64,000 nucleotides of DNA from Triatoma infestans (Eukaryota; Arthropoda; Insecta; Hemiptera; Reduviidae): positions 1-64,000 of the forward strand of contig JAAEAF010006647.1 in assembly GCA_011037195.1 (NCBI GenBank). Direction: 5' to 3'. A program made the translations under genes and the position numbers. This document shows positions 51,731-61,497 of the stretch, in pieces. Below the pieces are notes generated by a model. That model searched no databases, was not told where the DNA came from, and saw only the letters and a program-made list of their open reading frames with translations. Each line of letters opens with the position of its first letter. Positions within the stretch are counted from its first letter, which is position 1.

Positions 51731-53655
51731 TTGTAACATTATTTGTATTGGGGAGGGGGGTAAATTAAATATGTTATATTAATTAACAATTAACTATTAT
51801 AATTCATAATTGAAATCTTCTCTAAAGGGATTTTGTGAGGTCTGTGTTTATACAGAAGTTGAAGAGGATGAAAAAACAACTAAATATATACATTCAAAAT
51901 ATATAATTATAATAAACAGTGTATGTCAAAAATTAATAAATACAGTATTGAAATACAACAACATAAGTTTCTTGTCATTTGGGAGAATATCTTTTTATAA
52001 AACTTACATATTTTACATGTATTCTAAGTTGAAGAAGGCTGGATTTCTTGGAACACTTCCACCACTCACTACTGTAACATGGCTTTTTTAATGATAAATT
52101 TTGAACTGAACCCTTTCCCTAAAAGGGTCCACCTTATAAATATTGTACCTCAACCCCGGAGAAAGTGAGAAGAGGGAAATTCCCTTTTGTCCTAAATAAA
52201 TGTAGTGATAGGGGTAGGCCAGGTATCTCTGACTCAACTAACTGTTACTTTTGTGCCTTCCAACCTTCAAAAAACCCAAATTTATAAATATATACATCGG
52301 AAAAATTCCTTACTTTACAATCATAAAATATATAACGAGAAAATATATTTCGACAAGAACATATTTCGATACAATTTACATTTATTAATTCACTCAAAGA
52401 TGTACATATTTACAACATACAGCCAAGCTAGCACTACAAATGAAAAAAGTCTTTATTACAGTTTATACAACAGTTACAACGCGTCAGCAACCACCTACTA
52501 CCTTTCTCTTTACTCAGTCTAAATATCTCGCTACGTAATTTCTATTTACCTGAAAAGTCCTGGCAGTTTTGTATCTGTATTTTATTATACAGAGATTAGC
52601 ATTCAAAACTTAGCTTATTTCTCAGAAACCTATCCTCACTAATTTCTCTCCTTCTAAAAAACCTATTATAGCAATTCTTTCTAGATGTGCGCGTCCAAAT
52701 CATGCTTTTCCTTTTTTGCTATTTAATCTCCATCAACTAATACGTATATCATCAGACCCCGGTAATATGTTATTTTTTTTATTTTGAAAATGATGTGTAT
52801 AATATCTTCAACATCATGGGAGATAGTCTTGTACGGCTTTTCCTCGTCGCTTCATATGGAACTATCTCGACTTAATTTATCAAATTGTGGAAAATGATTT
52901 TACCATCTCTCCTAAAATCTTATTTTCCAGAAGAAATACCATTGCTACATTTGCATTCTTTATCGTGGCTGTGGCGCTTGTTTTGACCCTTCCTAATAAG
53001 ATAAATTAACAAAATATTTTATGTTCCCTTAAGGACAAAACGAATTATGGAGAAAAGTATTTTAAGAGGAAATTATACTAGAAATAATAGTCAGAGAATT
53101 GAGTTTTGAAACAGTATCATAGCAAATTTTTCACTTTCAACATGATATATAAATCCACAGGATTAAAACTTCGATAGATAAAGCCAATGAACAAAAATAA
53201 AATGACATTTTAATGCAAATTAAGAAGATCCCCACACCCAAAGGAGCTATTTTTACATAAAGTTATAAATAAGATAAAATCTTGATACTAAATTTTCTAG
53301 AAAAACAAACTTTACTGTCTAGGCGGTAGGTCATTGTCCGAAAAAGCAGCTAGCGTGAAAAGTTATGTGATACATCGTAAAATACTTGTAACAGATTTTT
53401 CACCCAAAATATATTTACTTGAATAAAGTTAAAGTCTTTGTCAAGTTGTTTTATGCTCGCGCGTGTATGTGTGTGTGTGTAGTGTATGTTTTTGTGGAAA
53501 TTGATTTTAGTCACCAATAGATACAGCAGTTGGTATCTATGTGTTAGTGTTGATCAATGTAGGAGTTAGTAGTGTGGACCACGTAAATCTGTCACCAAAA
53601 CTACCAAACATACTAACATAATTGAGAAACTTGACACAACTTGGGGGTTCTAGAT
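51731..53655. other. Spacer with LTR3 3-prime-like segment
   Basis: Mostly AT-rich and unrecognised. At 52430-52680 ACAACGCGTCAGCAACCACC, GAAAAGTCCTGGCAGTTTTG and CTAATTTCTCTCCTTC follow the order of the LTR3 3-prime half. A GT-rich tract lies at 53461-53490. Confidence 0.4.
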
Positions 53656-53659
53656 TTTT

Positions 53660-54200
53660 ATTACTTTCTCTTACACATAGTAACAGGAAGAGGAAGTATT
53701 GGAATCGTATCAAAATTTACGAATTAAATTTTCACCGGATATATTGTTTTCGGCCACAATAAATACAAAAAAAATGTTTTTAACGAATACTGTGTGTATA
53801 TGTGTGAGTGCGCACGCGTGAATTTCAAACAGAATATTTCAAAGACAAAAAAGTTACAGGAAGCGCAAACTTGATATTCCGTTTAGTTACTACCACCGCA
53901 TCAGACATCCATCCATCAACCGGAAGTGTGATTTTACTGAAGATTTTTCTTTTAACTTCCGTTACTATCTACACACAAAATACCTTTCGATAAAATTTAT
54001 TTTTTGGGGGAGGAATTCTGTGGGAATAGAAACGTTATACTTTCCTGTAAAATTCTACATCAGTACATGTCCTTTTACTGTGTATAATAATGTAATTAGA
54101 AGCATTTATTGAATTCCAAATTAAAAGGAAATAGGTTAATCGGAAGTACGACGGTAGTTTTGGAATTTCTAAAAAATTTTGTTCGAAAACGGCTGCAAAT
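53660..54200 (-). repeat. ETS-repeat copy I, interrupted by a mariner
   Basis: Right end TTACTTTCTCTTACACATAG (palindrome degraded), TTTTCACCGGATATAT, a GT-rich tract (53789-53812), AAACTTGATATTCCGTTTAG, ACCGGAAGTG at 53919 and the next unit with AATCGGAAGTACG near 54138. At TTCGAAAACGGCTGCAAATA (54182-54201) the mariner begins at a TA. The repeat may resume near 55108 (CGTATCACTTTTATGTGAAG). Confidence 0.6.
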
Positions 54201-55080
54201 ACGAGGTGTGTAAATTAAGTAATGAGACTGATTTTCTAGTGTTCGATCTGGCAACACTGGAGACGCGGCGCATGCGTGGTAGGGCAAGTAAACATCTGAT
54301 ATACGTCCAGTGCAAATTTGAAAATGCTAGAGTTGTTGCACTGTCCGTAGTGACTTTTTTTGTCAGCAAGGTTTTTTTCAGTGCGTTTTAAAAATGAGTG
54401 ACATCAATTACGAGCAACGTTGTGCTACCAGATTTTGCTTCAGACTTGGGCACAGTGCAACGGTGCCAGGCCTACGGAGACAATGTTTTGTCGAGAGCAC
54501 AGGTTTTTAGGTGGTTTAAGTCGTTTGCAGAAGGAAGGGAATCCAGCGGAAGACGAGCCTCGCAGCGGAAGGCCTTCATCTTCAAGAACCGACGAAAATG
54601 CTGGCAGAATCCGCGATCTCGTGCGTTCAGATCGTCGTTTGACAGTTCGAATGATCGGCGAAGAGTGAATTTGACTCACACAACCGTTCATCAAATTTTG
54701 ACTAATGAATTGGGGATGAGAAAAATTTGTGCAAAAATGGTTCCGAAAAATTAATTTCTATTAATGAGTATTTGGCCAGTACTAACATTCCTGTGGCTTT
54801 TCAGCCTCCTTATTCACCCGACTTGAGTCCATGTGACTTTTTTTTGTTCCCCAAATTGAAAAATCACCTCAAGGGACGTCATTTTGGAACATTGGAGAAT
54901 ATTCAAACAGCCGTAACCGACCAACTGAAGTCTATTCCAGTATCCGAGTTCCAGCACTGCTATGACGAATGGAAGAATCGTCTTCAGCATTGTGTGGCTT
55001 CCCAAGGTAGTTACTTTGAAGGGGACAATGTTGAATTGTAATTTTATTTGAATAAATCGTATGCTCACTGCCCAAATATT
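54201..55080 (+). pseudogene. mariner with central deletion (both first catalytic Asp lost)
   Basis: The 5-prime end ACGAGGTGTGTAAATTAAGT (54201-54220) is a typical mariner terminal repeat next to a TA. After MSDINYEQRCA (54394) the N-terminal helix-turn-helix part is readable across frames: AYGDNVLSRAQVFRWFKSFA, DEPRSGRPSSSRTDENAGRI, RRLTVRMIGEE, VNLTHTTVHQILTNELGMRK. At KMVPKN (54750) it jumps to YLASTNIPVAFQPPYSPDLS, PCDFFLFPKLKNHLKGRHFG and ends GDNVEL plus TAA (55041). The central part with the first two catalytic aspartates is gone, while the third (SPDLSPCD) remains. I could not find the 3-prime terminal repeat. Confidence 0.85.
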
Positions 55081-55269
55081 TATTTATTTCATTTAATTGT
55101 AATATAAGCGTATCACTTTTATGTGAAGCATTTTTAATCAAAAGAAAAAATTGATTTTTAGCTTGTTTTGCGTTGGAAATTGTAGCGTTAATTGCAAATA
55201 TTAAATGCAGTTGATTCAGAGTTTATGGTGCGCTCTATTGGACTAGAATATAATCACTTCTCTACCAGC
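55081..55269. other. Spacer
   Basis: AT-rich; possible continuation of the interrupted ETS-repeat around 55108. Confidence 0.35.
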
Positions 55270-55618
55270 CAAGGTTACAATAGATTATAATTAATGTGAG
55301 AAGGAGAGAGAAATTAGAGAGAATATATTATAAGATGAAATAAACTAGAATATATGCTGAAAACTGTATAGTGAAATGAACTCAAAACTGCAAGGACTTT
55401 ACAAGTATATACAAGTTAGGTAGCGAGAGACTATAGACTGAGTGATGAAAAAAGTATAGAAGATTGCTGATTTATTGTTAACTGGTAGTAAACTGTTGTA
55501 AAAACTGTTCCCCTATAGGGCAAGCTCGGCTGCATATAGGTATACAGAATCTCCCACCCTATTCTGGCCTAGGTAGCGAGTATCTAGACTGGTTCTTCGA
55601 TCTTCGCATCCCATTACA
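55270..55618 (-). mobile_element. LTR3-like block (inverted)
   Basis: Minus strand starts TGTAATGGGATGCGAAGATC and contains ATAGGGTGGGAGATTC, ACTTGTAAAGTCCTTGCAGT and CTCTCCTTCTCACATT, the LTR3 order. Its 5-prime half (55408-55618) is the first of three tandem modules. Left edge approximate. Confidence 0.5.
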
Positions 55619-56836
55619 TAATCCCTTCGGTAGCGAGAGATATAGACTGAGTGATGAGAAAAGTAGTCGAAGATTGCTGATTCATTGTTAACTGATCATA
55701 AATTGATATATGAACTGTTCCCCTGTAGGGCAAGCTCGGATTTATATATACAGAATCTCCCACCCTATTCTAGGTAGCGAATGTAGTGGAATCAGATGTC
55801 TTGAAGAGGGTTATGATGCGATGAATGGTTGGGAGTTAGTTAGAGATTTTTTGAGAGTTGTTACTCGGAATATGAACTACTAATTTACGAAAATAGATAT
55901 GTATTTTAACAATAATTTAAACATTTGAAAAGATAAACTACAATTAATTTAAAATGATTTAGAATGCACAACTATAATGATTGATGAATAAATATATGTT
56001 TAAAACCTTAGATAGGGACGCGCTCGCAATGTATGAACTGATGTCGTATATCACTGCTAGAATCCTGATGAAACGCTGATAAAATACTGAAGAATACTCA
56101 TCCCCTCTTCCTGTGGAGAGACGTTTGAATTGGCATCACTCACACATTGACAAGTGTGTAATTACGGGTCACAATTAAAACATCTCTTGCCGTGTGTTGA
56201 CCCTAGGTCTTGAATAGGTCGGTGACCAGTGTAGCCAGGTGGTCTTTTGAGTGTTTGTTGACCCTTGTATATCGGCCAGGTGGCTTCTGTACACTGACCG
56301 TTTTACAGATGATGGCGGTTATCAAAAGACTGTAGCCAGGTGGACTTTTGAGTGTTTGTTGACCCTTGTATATCGGCCAGGTGGCTTCTGTATACTGACC
56401 GTATAATGACCCTTTGAAAGGGTTCTAGTTGAAAGGGTTTTAGCGGTGTGTCTTTGGCGAACCCTTTGACCGTGCACTGACCGCGGCTCTTGACCTGAAT
56501 AATAGCGACTGGCTGGCACCACTAGTTATAATTTTTATAATTTAAAAATTATATCTTTTCCTTCTTGTTATTACTCCTTCTTGTTATCACATTACACGAA
56601 TATCTAGGTTGATTCTTCGATCTTCGCATCTCATTACATAATCCCGTAGGTTGCCTTGAGATATAGACTGAGTGATAAGAAAGGTTGTTAGAGGTTGCTG
56701 ATACGTTGTTAACTAGTCGTAAACTGTTGCAAAAACTGTTCCTCTGTAGGGCTAGCTCGGCTGTATAATACAGAATCTCCCACCTAAGTCTGGCCTAGGT
56801 AGTGAGTAACTAGTTGCTTCTTTGTTCTTCGGATTC
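55408..56836. repeat. Three tandem modules of about 200-211 bp, split by a solo LTR
   Basis: Each module has GGTAGCGAGAGA-type start, TATAGACTGAGTGATGA, GAAGATTGCTGAT, AACTGTTCCCCTGTAGGGCA, AGAATCTCCCACC and a TTCGATCTTCGCATC..ATTACATA end. Module 1 ends at 55618, module 2 runs 55619-55787 plus 56597-56637, and module 3 runs about 56638-56836. The LTR2 copy sits in module 2. The modules equal the 5-prime half of the LTR3 block, so the array is a tandem expansion of part of an LTR. Confidence 0.75.
55792..56596 (-). mobile_element. Solo LTR, family LTR2, copy 4
   Basis: Plus strand TGTAGTGGAAT to CATTACA (805 bp), flanked by CGAA (55788-55791 and 56597-56600). It contains an internal duplication of about 110 bp: TTTTGAGTGTTTGTTGACCC and TTGTATATCGGCCAGGTGGC occur at 56248 and again at 56344. 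No PBS or internal region adjoins it, unlike the copy at 37896. Confidence 0.9.
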
Positions 56837-57470
56837 CATTACATAGTTACTTGCCCCCCCCACCCAACTATCTGTATTTATATTGGGACAAATACGTAAA
56901 ATTGAGTTTAAAGGAAATTTCGTCATCTTATATTCTAATAATTATACTATCAGGAATTAGAGAAAGTGTTAGTTTGCTCCAGCATAAATTTAATGATGGT
57001 GGGGATGCAATTAGCTAGAAAAAAGACATTGATTACTTCATACTCTAAAAGGTCAGCGCTGAGATCAAACTCCAAAATACTGAAAATCTATAACATCACA
57101 AAATTTCCCCTAGAGTTCAAAGAAAATCATTAAAGTTTCTGTAGAAAAAGCTCAGAAACCTGTTCTGCAAAAAATAGCGCTTCCATCGTTTAATTAATCC
57201 TTTGCATATGTAATTCCATCAATGCTTTTAATTATATTTCAATAACATATGCAATATTAATTTTTGTAAAAACCATAAAGTTTATTGAGGTGTCACTTTA
57301 GAGGAAAGCTTAATTTTGCTTAAACTTCTCTAAAACTCTTCAAAAACTCAATTCCCCCTCCCCCAAAATTCCAATCAATTTGGTTCCTATAGTTGTAATA
57401 CTTGAATACTTGATTAAATAGTGTTCAATTGTGATAAATTTATAAAATAATTTGTTAATTTTATCACCAA
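56837..57470. other. Spacer with repeat-X-like segment
   Basis: AGTTCAAAGAAAATCATTAA, GCTCAGAAACCTGTTCTGCA and ATAGCGCTTCC (57115-57190) resemble repeat X. The rest is unrecognised. Confidence 0.4.
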
Positions 57471-58290
57471 TAAATAAATTGGAACTTCTGCAATATCTTC
57501 CTAAAAACGTATTAATTAAAATTTTCATTAATTTATTCATTAAAATTTCCATTAATTTATTCATTAAAAATTTCGATTAATTTATTCATTAAAAAATTCC
57601 ATTTTTTTTTATTCATTAAAATTCCCATTAATTAATTTGTGTAATCGAATTCCATATAATTAAATTTATTTTTCCATCAATTTATTCATTAAAAAATTCC
57701 ATTAACTTTATCATTAAAAATCCCATTAATTAATTTGTGTATCAGAATTAATTATAATTAAATTTATTTTTCCATCAATTTATTCATTAAAATTTCCATT
57801 AATTTATTCATTAAAAATTCCATTTTTTTTTATTCATTAATTTGTGTAATCGAATTCCATATAATTAAATTTATTTTTCCATCAATTTATTCATTAAAAT
57901 TTCCATTAATTTATTCATTAAAAAATTCCATTTTTTTTTATTCATTAATTTGTGTAATCGAATTCCATATAATTAAATTTATTTTTCCATAAATTTATTC
58001 ATTAAAAAATTCCATTAACTTTATCATTAAAAATCCCATTAATTAATTTGTGTAATCGAATTCCATATAATTAAATTTATTTTTCTATCAATTTATTCTT
58101 TAATATATTCCATTATTTTTATTCATTAAAAATCCCGTTAATTAATTTGTGTATCAGAATTCCTTATAATTAAATTTATTTTTCTATCAATTTATTCATT
58201 AAAATTTCCATGAATTTATTCATTAAAAATTCCATTATATTTATTCATTAAAAATACCCATTAATTGCTTTGTTTAACAGAATTTCATAT
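57470..58290. repeat. AT-rich higher-order tandem repeat
   Basis: Short units of the type AATTTATTCATTAAAAATTCC are organised into a longer period of roughly 100 bp marked by TTTGTGTAATCGAATTCCAT followed by ATAATTAAATTTATTTTTCC (for example near 57640, 57740, 57840, 57950, 58050, 58150). The array stops about 30 bp before the splice acceptor of the GPCR exon, so it would be intronic. Confidence 0.85.
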
Positions 58291-58322
58291 AATTAAATTT
58301 GTTTTATATTATTTTTTTTTAG

Positions 58323-58502
58323 GATATTCCACTGCATGTGTCCACATTAACTTTACTTTTGATCGCCTGGGACAGACATAGATTCCTGAAGGATCCAATG
58401 AAACCTCGTATCCCTGCATTTGTATGCGCCACAGGCTCCTGGTTGACAGCAATTTGTCTTGTTCTACCTTATCCAGTATACACCACATACGTGGATCTTG
58501 GG
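58323..58502 (+). CDS. Class A GPCR exon (TM3 end, DRH motif, TM4)
   Basis: A 60-codon open block between a T-rich tract ending in AG (58321-58322) and a donor GG|GTAAGT (58503 onward), with phase 0 on both sides. It reads DIPLHVSTLTLLLIAWDRHR, then KDPMKPRIP, then AFVCATGSWLTAICLVLPYP and a VYTTYVDLG end. This fits the end of TM3 with WDRH in the place of the DRY motif, the second intracellular loop, and TM4 with its conserved Trp followed by the start of extracellular loop 2. Composition is less AT-biased than the surroundings and there are no stops. The ligand class is not clear: I do not recognise the receptor, which could be a neuropeptide or orphan type. Neighbouring exons were not found in the window. 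Confidence 0.75.
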
Positions 58503-59224
58503 GTAAGTTTATTTTAATTTTTTTTTGTTTAATGTGATTTCTTTTTATTATTAAATTTTTTTCTTGATAATTTTCCTGTTTGTTATTTTTGTGTAATGAA
58601 AGTTATCTTGCATTAGATTGTGGTGGTTTTATTCAATCAAAATTTAAACGGTATCTGTCACATGACAGTTACATCATTCGTAGATTACGTTTTTACGTCC
58701 TCCTCCCATCACTCCCCACAGATTCTGCGTTGGTTAACAATTGTCTAAACACACGTGAATGTCGTGGAAACCAGTTGTAATTGGTATCCAGAGTTGTGAT
58801 GTTGAGGCCCAGTGAAATGAGAACACACCAACTGGCACTAAACTCACAATTTATAATTTAACTATTTACTGTTGATGAATTTACTTGGCAGATCCTATGC
58901 TGAAAACTAAGCGGCATGTCTCGCTTGAATATTCTGCGAATTTTAATAGTAATTAATTTCTTTGTTTCGTTATAATACAACTATAAATGTTCGTACAAGA
59001 ATAAACGGAAATAAGAAAATAAATTATTTGGATTAAAATGTTTATCTTGGTCTTTTATGTTTGTTTTTAATTTATTATTATTTTAACTTTCGCTTACCCC
59101 TAGTTAGAGAAAAAATTAAGATCGTGTGAAATTTATATCGAGTTTCACTAGAAAACCGCAGTAACGTTAAACTTGTTACGTTGTTTTAAGTTCCACCAGA
59201 GGCCCTGACCTCGAATGTACATCT
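58503..59224 (+). other. Probable intron, otherwise empty
   Basis: Downstream of the exon donor; AT-rich. The open frame 58580-58780 has no domain. No further GPCR exon was recognised. Confidence 0.4.
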
Positions 59225-59424
59225 TTATTGAATACATTTTTCAGTTTTGTTTAAGATTTTCACGAAAACAGCTCTAACGATTTTCTTTAAATTTCGTATA
59301 CCAAGTATTCATATAAGGAGCTACCACTTTTATCCTGGACATTTCATTTAAGGGGAGTTTTGTGGGAGGGGTGAGGTTATTTTTACTTTCTCTTATTACT
59401 TCAAAATACTATGTTAGTTTGTTA
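59225..59424 (-). repeat. ETS-repeat copy J, first part (outer level of nest)
   Basis: ACATTTTTCAGTTTTG, ATTTTCACGAAAACAGCTCT, AACGATTTTCTTTAAATTTC, AAGGGGAGTTTTGTGGGAGG and ATGTTAGTTTGTTA follow the repeat up to a TA, where the mariner begins. It resumes at 61425 (CAATTCTGTCATCTAAATAA) and ends near 61490. Confidence 0.7.
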
Positions 59425-59426
59425 TA

Positions 59427-61422
59427 CGAGGGTCATTCAATAAGTAACGACACAAATCGCTGTATGTCAAAACGATTTATTTAATCAATACAAAACCTTA
59501 GCTTTGGGACATGGAAGGATCATTTCCTACTCCATATTTTTTAAAGTGTTTCTTGAATTAACTGTGCCGTGTGTGGGCGCGCGTTGTCATGAAGCAAAAT
59601 CACGCCTTCAATCAAGCGTCCACGATGTTTCGTTCAAATGGGAGGCCTTATTTTTACTTTCTCTTACTCCTAGTAAGAGAAAGTATTGTAATCGTGTCAA
59701 ATTTTCGATATTGAGTTTTCACCGGAAATATCCGTTTTGGGGTCCCCTGAGTCCAAAAAATAGGTTTTTTTAGCAAATGGTCTGTGTGCTGTGTGTGTGT
59801 GTGTGGTGTGTGTGTGTGTGTGTGTGTGTCTGTAAACAGCATAGCTCGAAAAACGAAAAATTGTAGAAAGTTCAAACTTGATATTACGTTTAAAATGGGA
59901 TCTGACGGTGCGTTATGTGTCAATATTCCTCAACCGGAGTACACTTTACTAGTTGTTTGTTTTACGTATTTGTGATTTTATCAAAAATGGCTCCGACGAT
60001 TTTCTTTAAATTGGTATATCAACTCACATACAAAGAGCTACAACTTTTATTTGAAACATTTCTCCGGGAAAATTCATTGAAGGGCACTTCTGGGGGAGGG
60101 GTGGGGTTAGGTTTCATCTAAAGTGCTATTTCAGTTTATTAAACAATTCTGTCATCTAAATAATGTTAATTAGAATTAAATATGTTGTTGAAATTCCGAG
60201 TTTGAAAAAAATCAGATAACCGGAAGTGCGTTTGTTTTGACACTTTACTAAATGATTTTTTCATTTTTTCGCGATTTTCTCAAAAATGGCTCCGACGATT
60301 TTCTTGAAACTTCGTATATAAAATAAAAATTCAATGATCTACATCTTTTATTTAACACATTTCTCTGGAAAAATTCATGTAAAGGCAGTTTTAGGGGAGG
60401 GGTGGGGTTGCAGCTTCCCCAAAGTGGTATCATAGTTGATTATACAATTCTATCATCCAAACAAAATTAATTAGAAATAAATAGATGGCCAAAATTCCAA
60501 GTTATAAGAAAATGTATGTTGTAAATGAATGTTGTAAGCCGGAAGTGCGCTTATACTGAACAGCTTTTTCAATTTTCGACGAATTTCGTTATATTTGGTA
60601 CACAAACTATAACCTTTGTCAATTATAATTTTGAGAACAGGAGTAAGAGAAAGTTGTGTTAGTGTTTAACACCAGATTTTTTTTTTTGTGAGCATATCAC
60701 TGTAATACTGGCTGTAGATGGTTCGAGATAGTCATAATGGATATGCCCCTGCGAATCCCAGATTGCTGTAAGCATGACTTTGCCTTGCAGACGGCTAGGT
60801 CTTGCTTCCACTTAAGGCATTGATGCTTAGACTCCTGCTCAAAATGGTGTATACATGTTTCATCACATGTTACAATTCTGCTGAAAAATCCTTTTTTAAT
60901 TAAACATCGTTCTTACAACTATTGACTGATTTGAAACCTGGTTTTCTGCATCCGTAAGTTGTCTTATAATGCAACACTCGCGTGAACTTCTTCAGCTATC
61001 AGTTTGACAGTAACACGCCTGTTATCCTGAATTAACATGTTAATGCGAGTTTCGAGGGAGGAAGTTGCAACTTCAACCGGTAGTCTACTTTGTTGCTTGA
61101 CATAGACGGTCACTTTTAAACTGTTTTACTCATTTATTCAAACAATTATTCCCGTACACTCCTTTTCGTGGATTTCATACCTATGATGGGTATCAACTAA
61201 AAATCTAATCACTGAGCGTTGTTCTTCCGAGATACCATGCTCGAATGGACTCCCCATGGTTAACTGAATACATTTGAGATTATGCTTACCAAATATTCTC
61301 GAACAGCTGATGAGAAACTAAGTACAAGGATGCTAACTTGTCGCACTGAAAATATTGTATTGATTAAACAAACCGTTTTTGAGTTACAGCGATTTGTCTC
61401 GTGGCTTATTGAATGACTCTCG
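59427..61422 (-). pseudogene. mariner, nested in one ETS-repeat and carrying another
   Basis: Terminal inverted repeats CGAGGGTCATTCAATAAGTA (59427) and, on the minus strand, CGAGAGTCATTCAATAAGCC (61422), both continuing ACAAATCGCTGTA..CAAAACG, are bounded by TA on each side (59425-59426 and 61423-61424). The transposase starts at ATG 61257: SPFEHGISEEQRSVIRFLV; further on IVTCDETCIHHFEQESKHQC (first Asp) and WKQDLAVCKAKS. After the 1-kb insertion (59656-60687) it has VILLHDNARPHTAQLIQETL (second Asp). It then skips to the 3-prime end, so the region with the third Asp is deleted. Several stops and shifts. Confidence 0.9.
59656..60687 (-). repeat. ETS-repeat copy K, inside the mariner
   Basis: Begins with the palindrome ACTTTCTCTTACTCC-TAGTAAGAGAAAGT and TTTCGATATTGAGTTTTCAC; a (GT)n tract 59796-59829; ACCGGAAGTG at 60219 and GCCGGAAGTG at 60538 (the first site reads ACCGGAGTAC). 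It ends GGAGTAAGAGAAAGT (60640-60654) and GTGTTTAACACCAG. It interrupts the mariner transposase between its first and second Asp motifs, so it is the youngest layer. Confidence 0.85.
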
Positions 61423-61424
61423 TA

Positions 61425-61490
61425 CAATTCTGTCATCTAAATAATATTAACTAAAATTTAAATAAGTTGCCGAAATTCCGACTTTATAAA
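61425..61490 (-). repeat. ETS-repeat copy J, second part
   Basis: CAATTCTGTCATCTAAATAA, TATTAACTAAAATTTAAATA, GTTGCCGAAATTCCGACTTT continue the outer copy after the mariner; ends in an A-run shared with the start of copy L. Confidence 0.65.
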
Positions 61491-61497
61491 AAAAAAA

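Noticed and set aside
52205..52522. Open frames in 51810-52522 and 49905-50171
   Set aside because: Ile/Tyr/Lys/Asn-rich translations expected from AT-rich spacer; one overlaps an LTR3-like segment.
58580..58780. Second GPCR exon downstream of 58502
   Set aside because: The frame shows no transmembrane pattern or receptor motif and no splice acceptor that I would defend.
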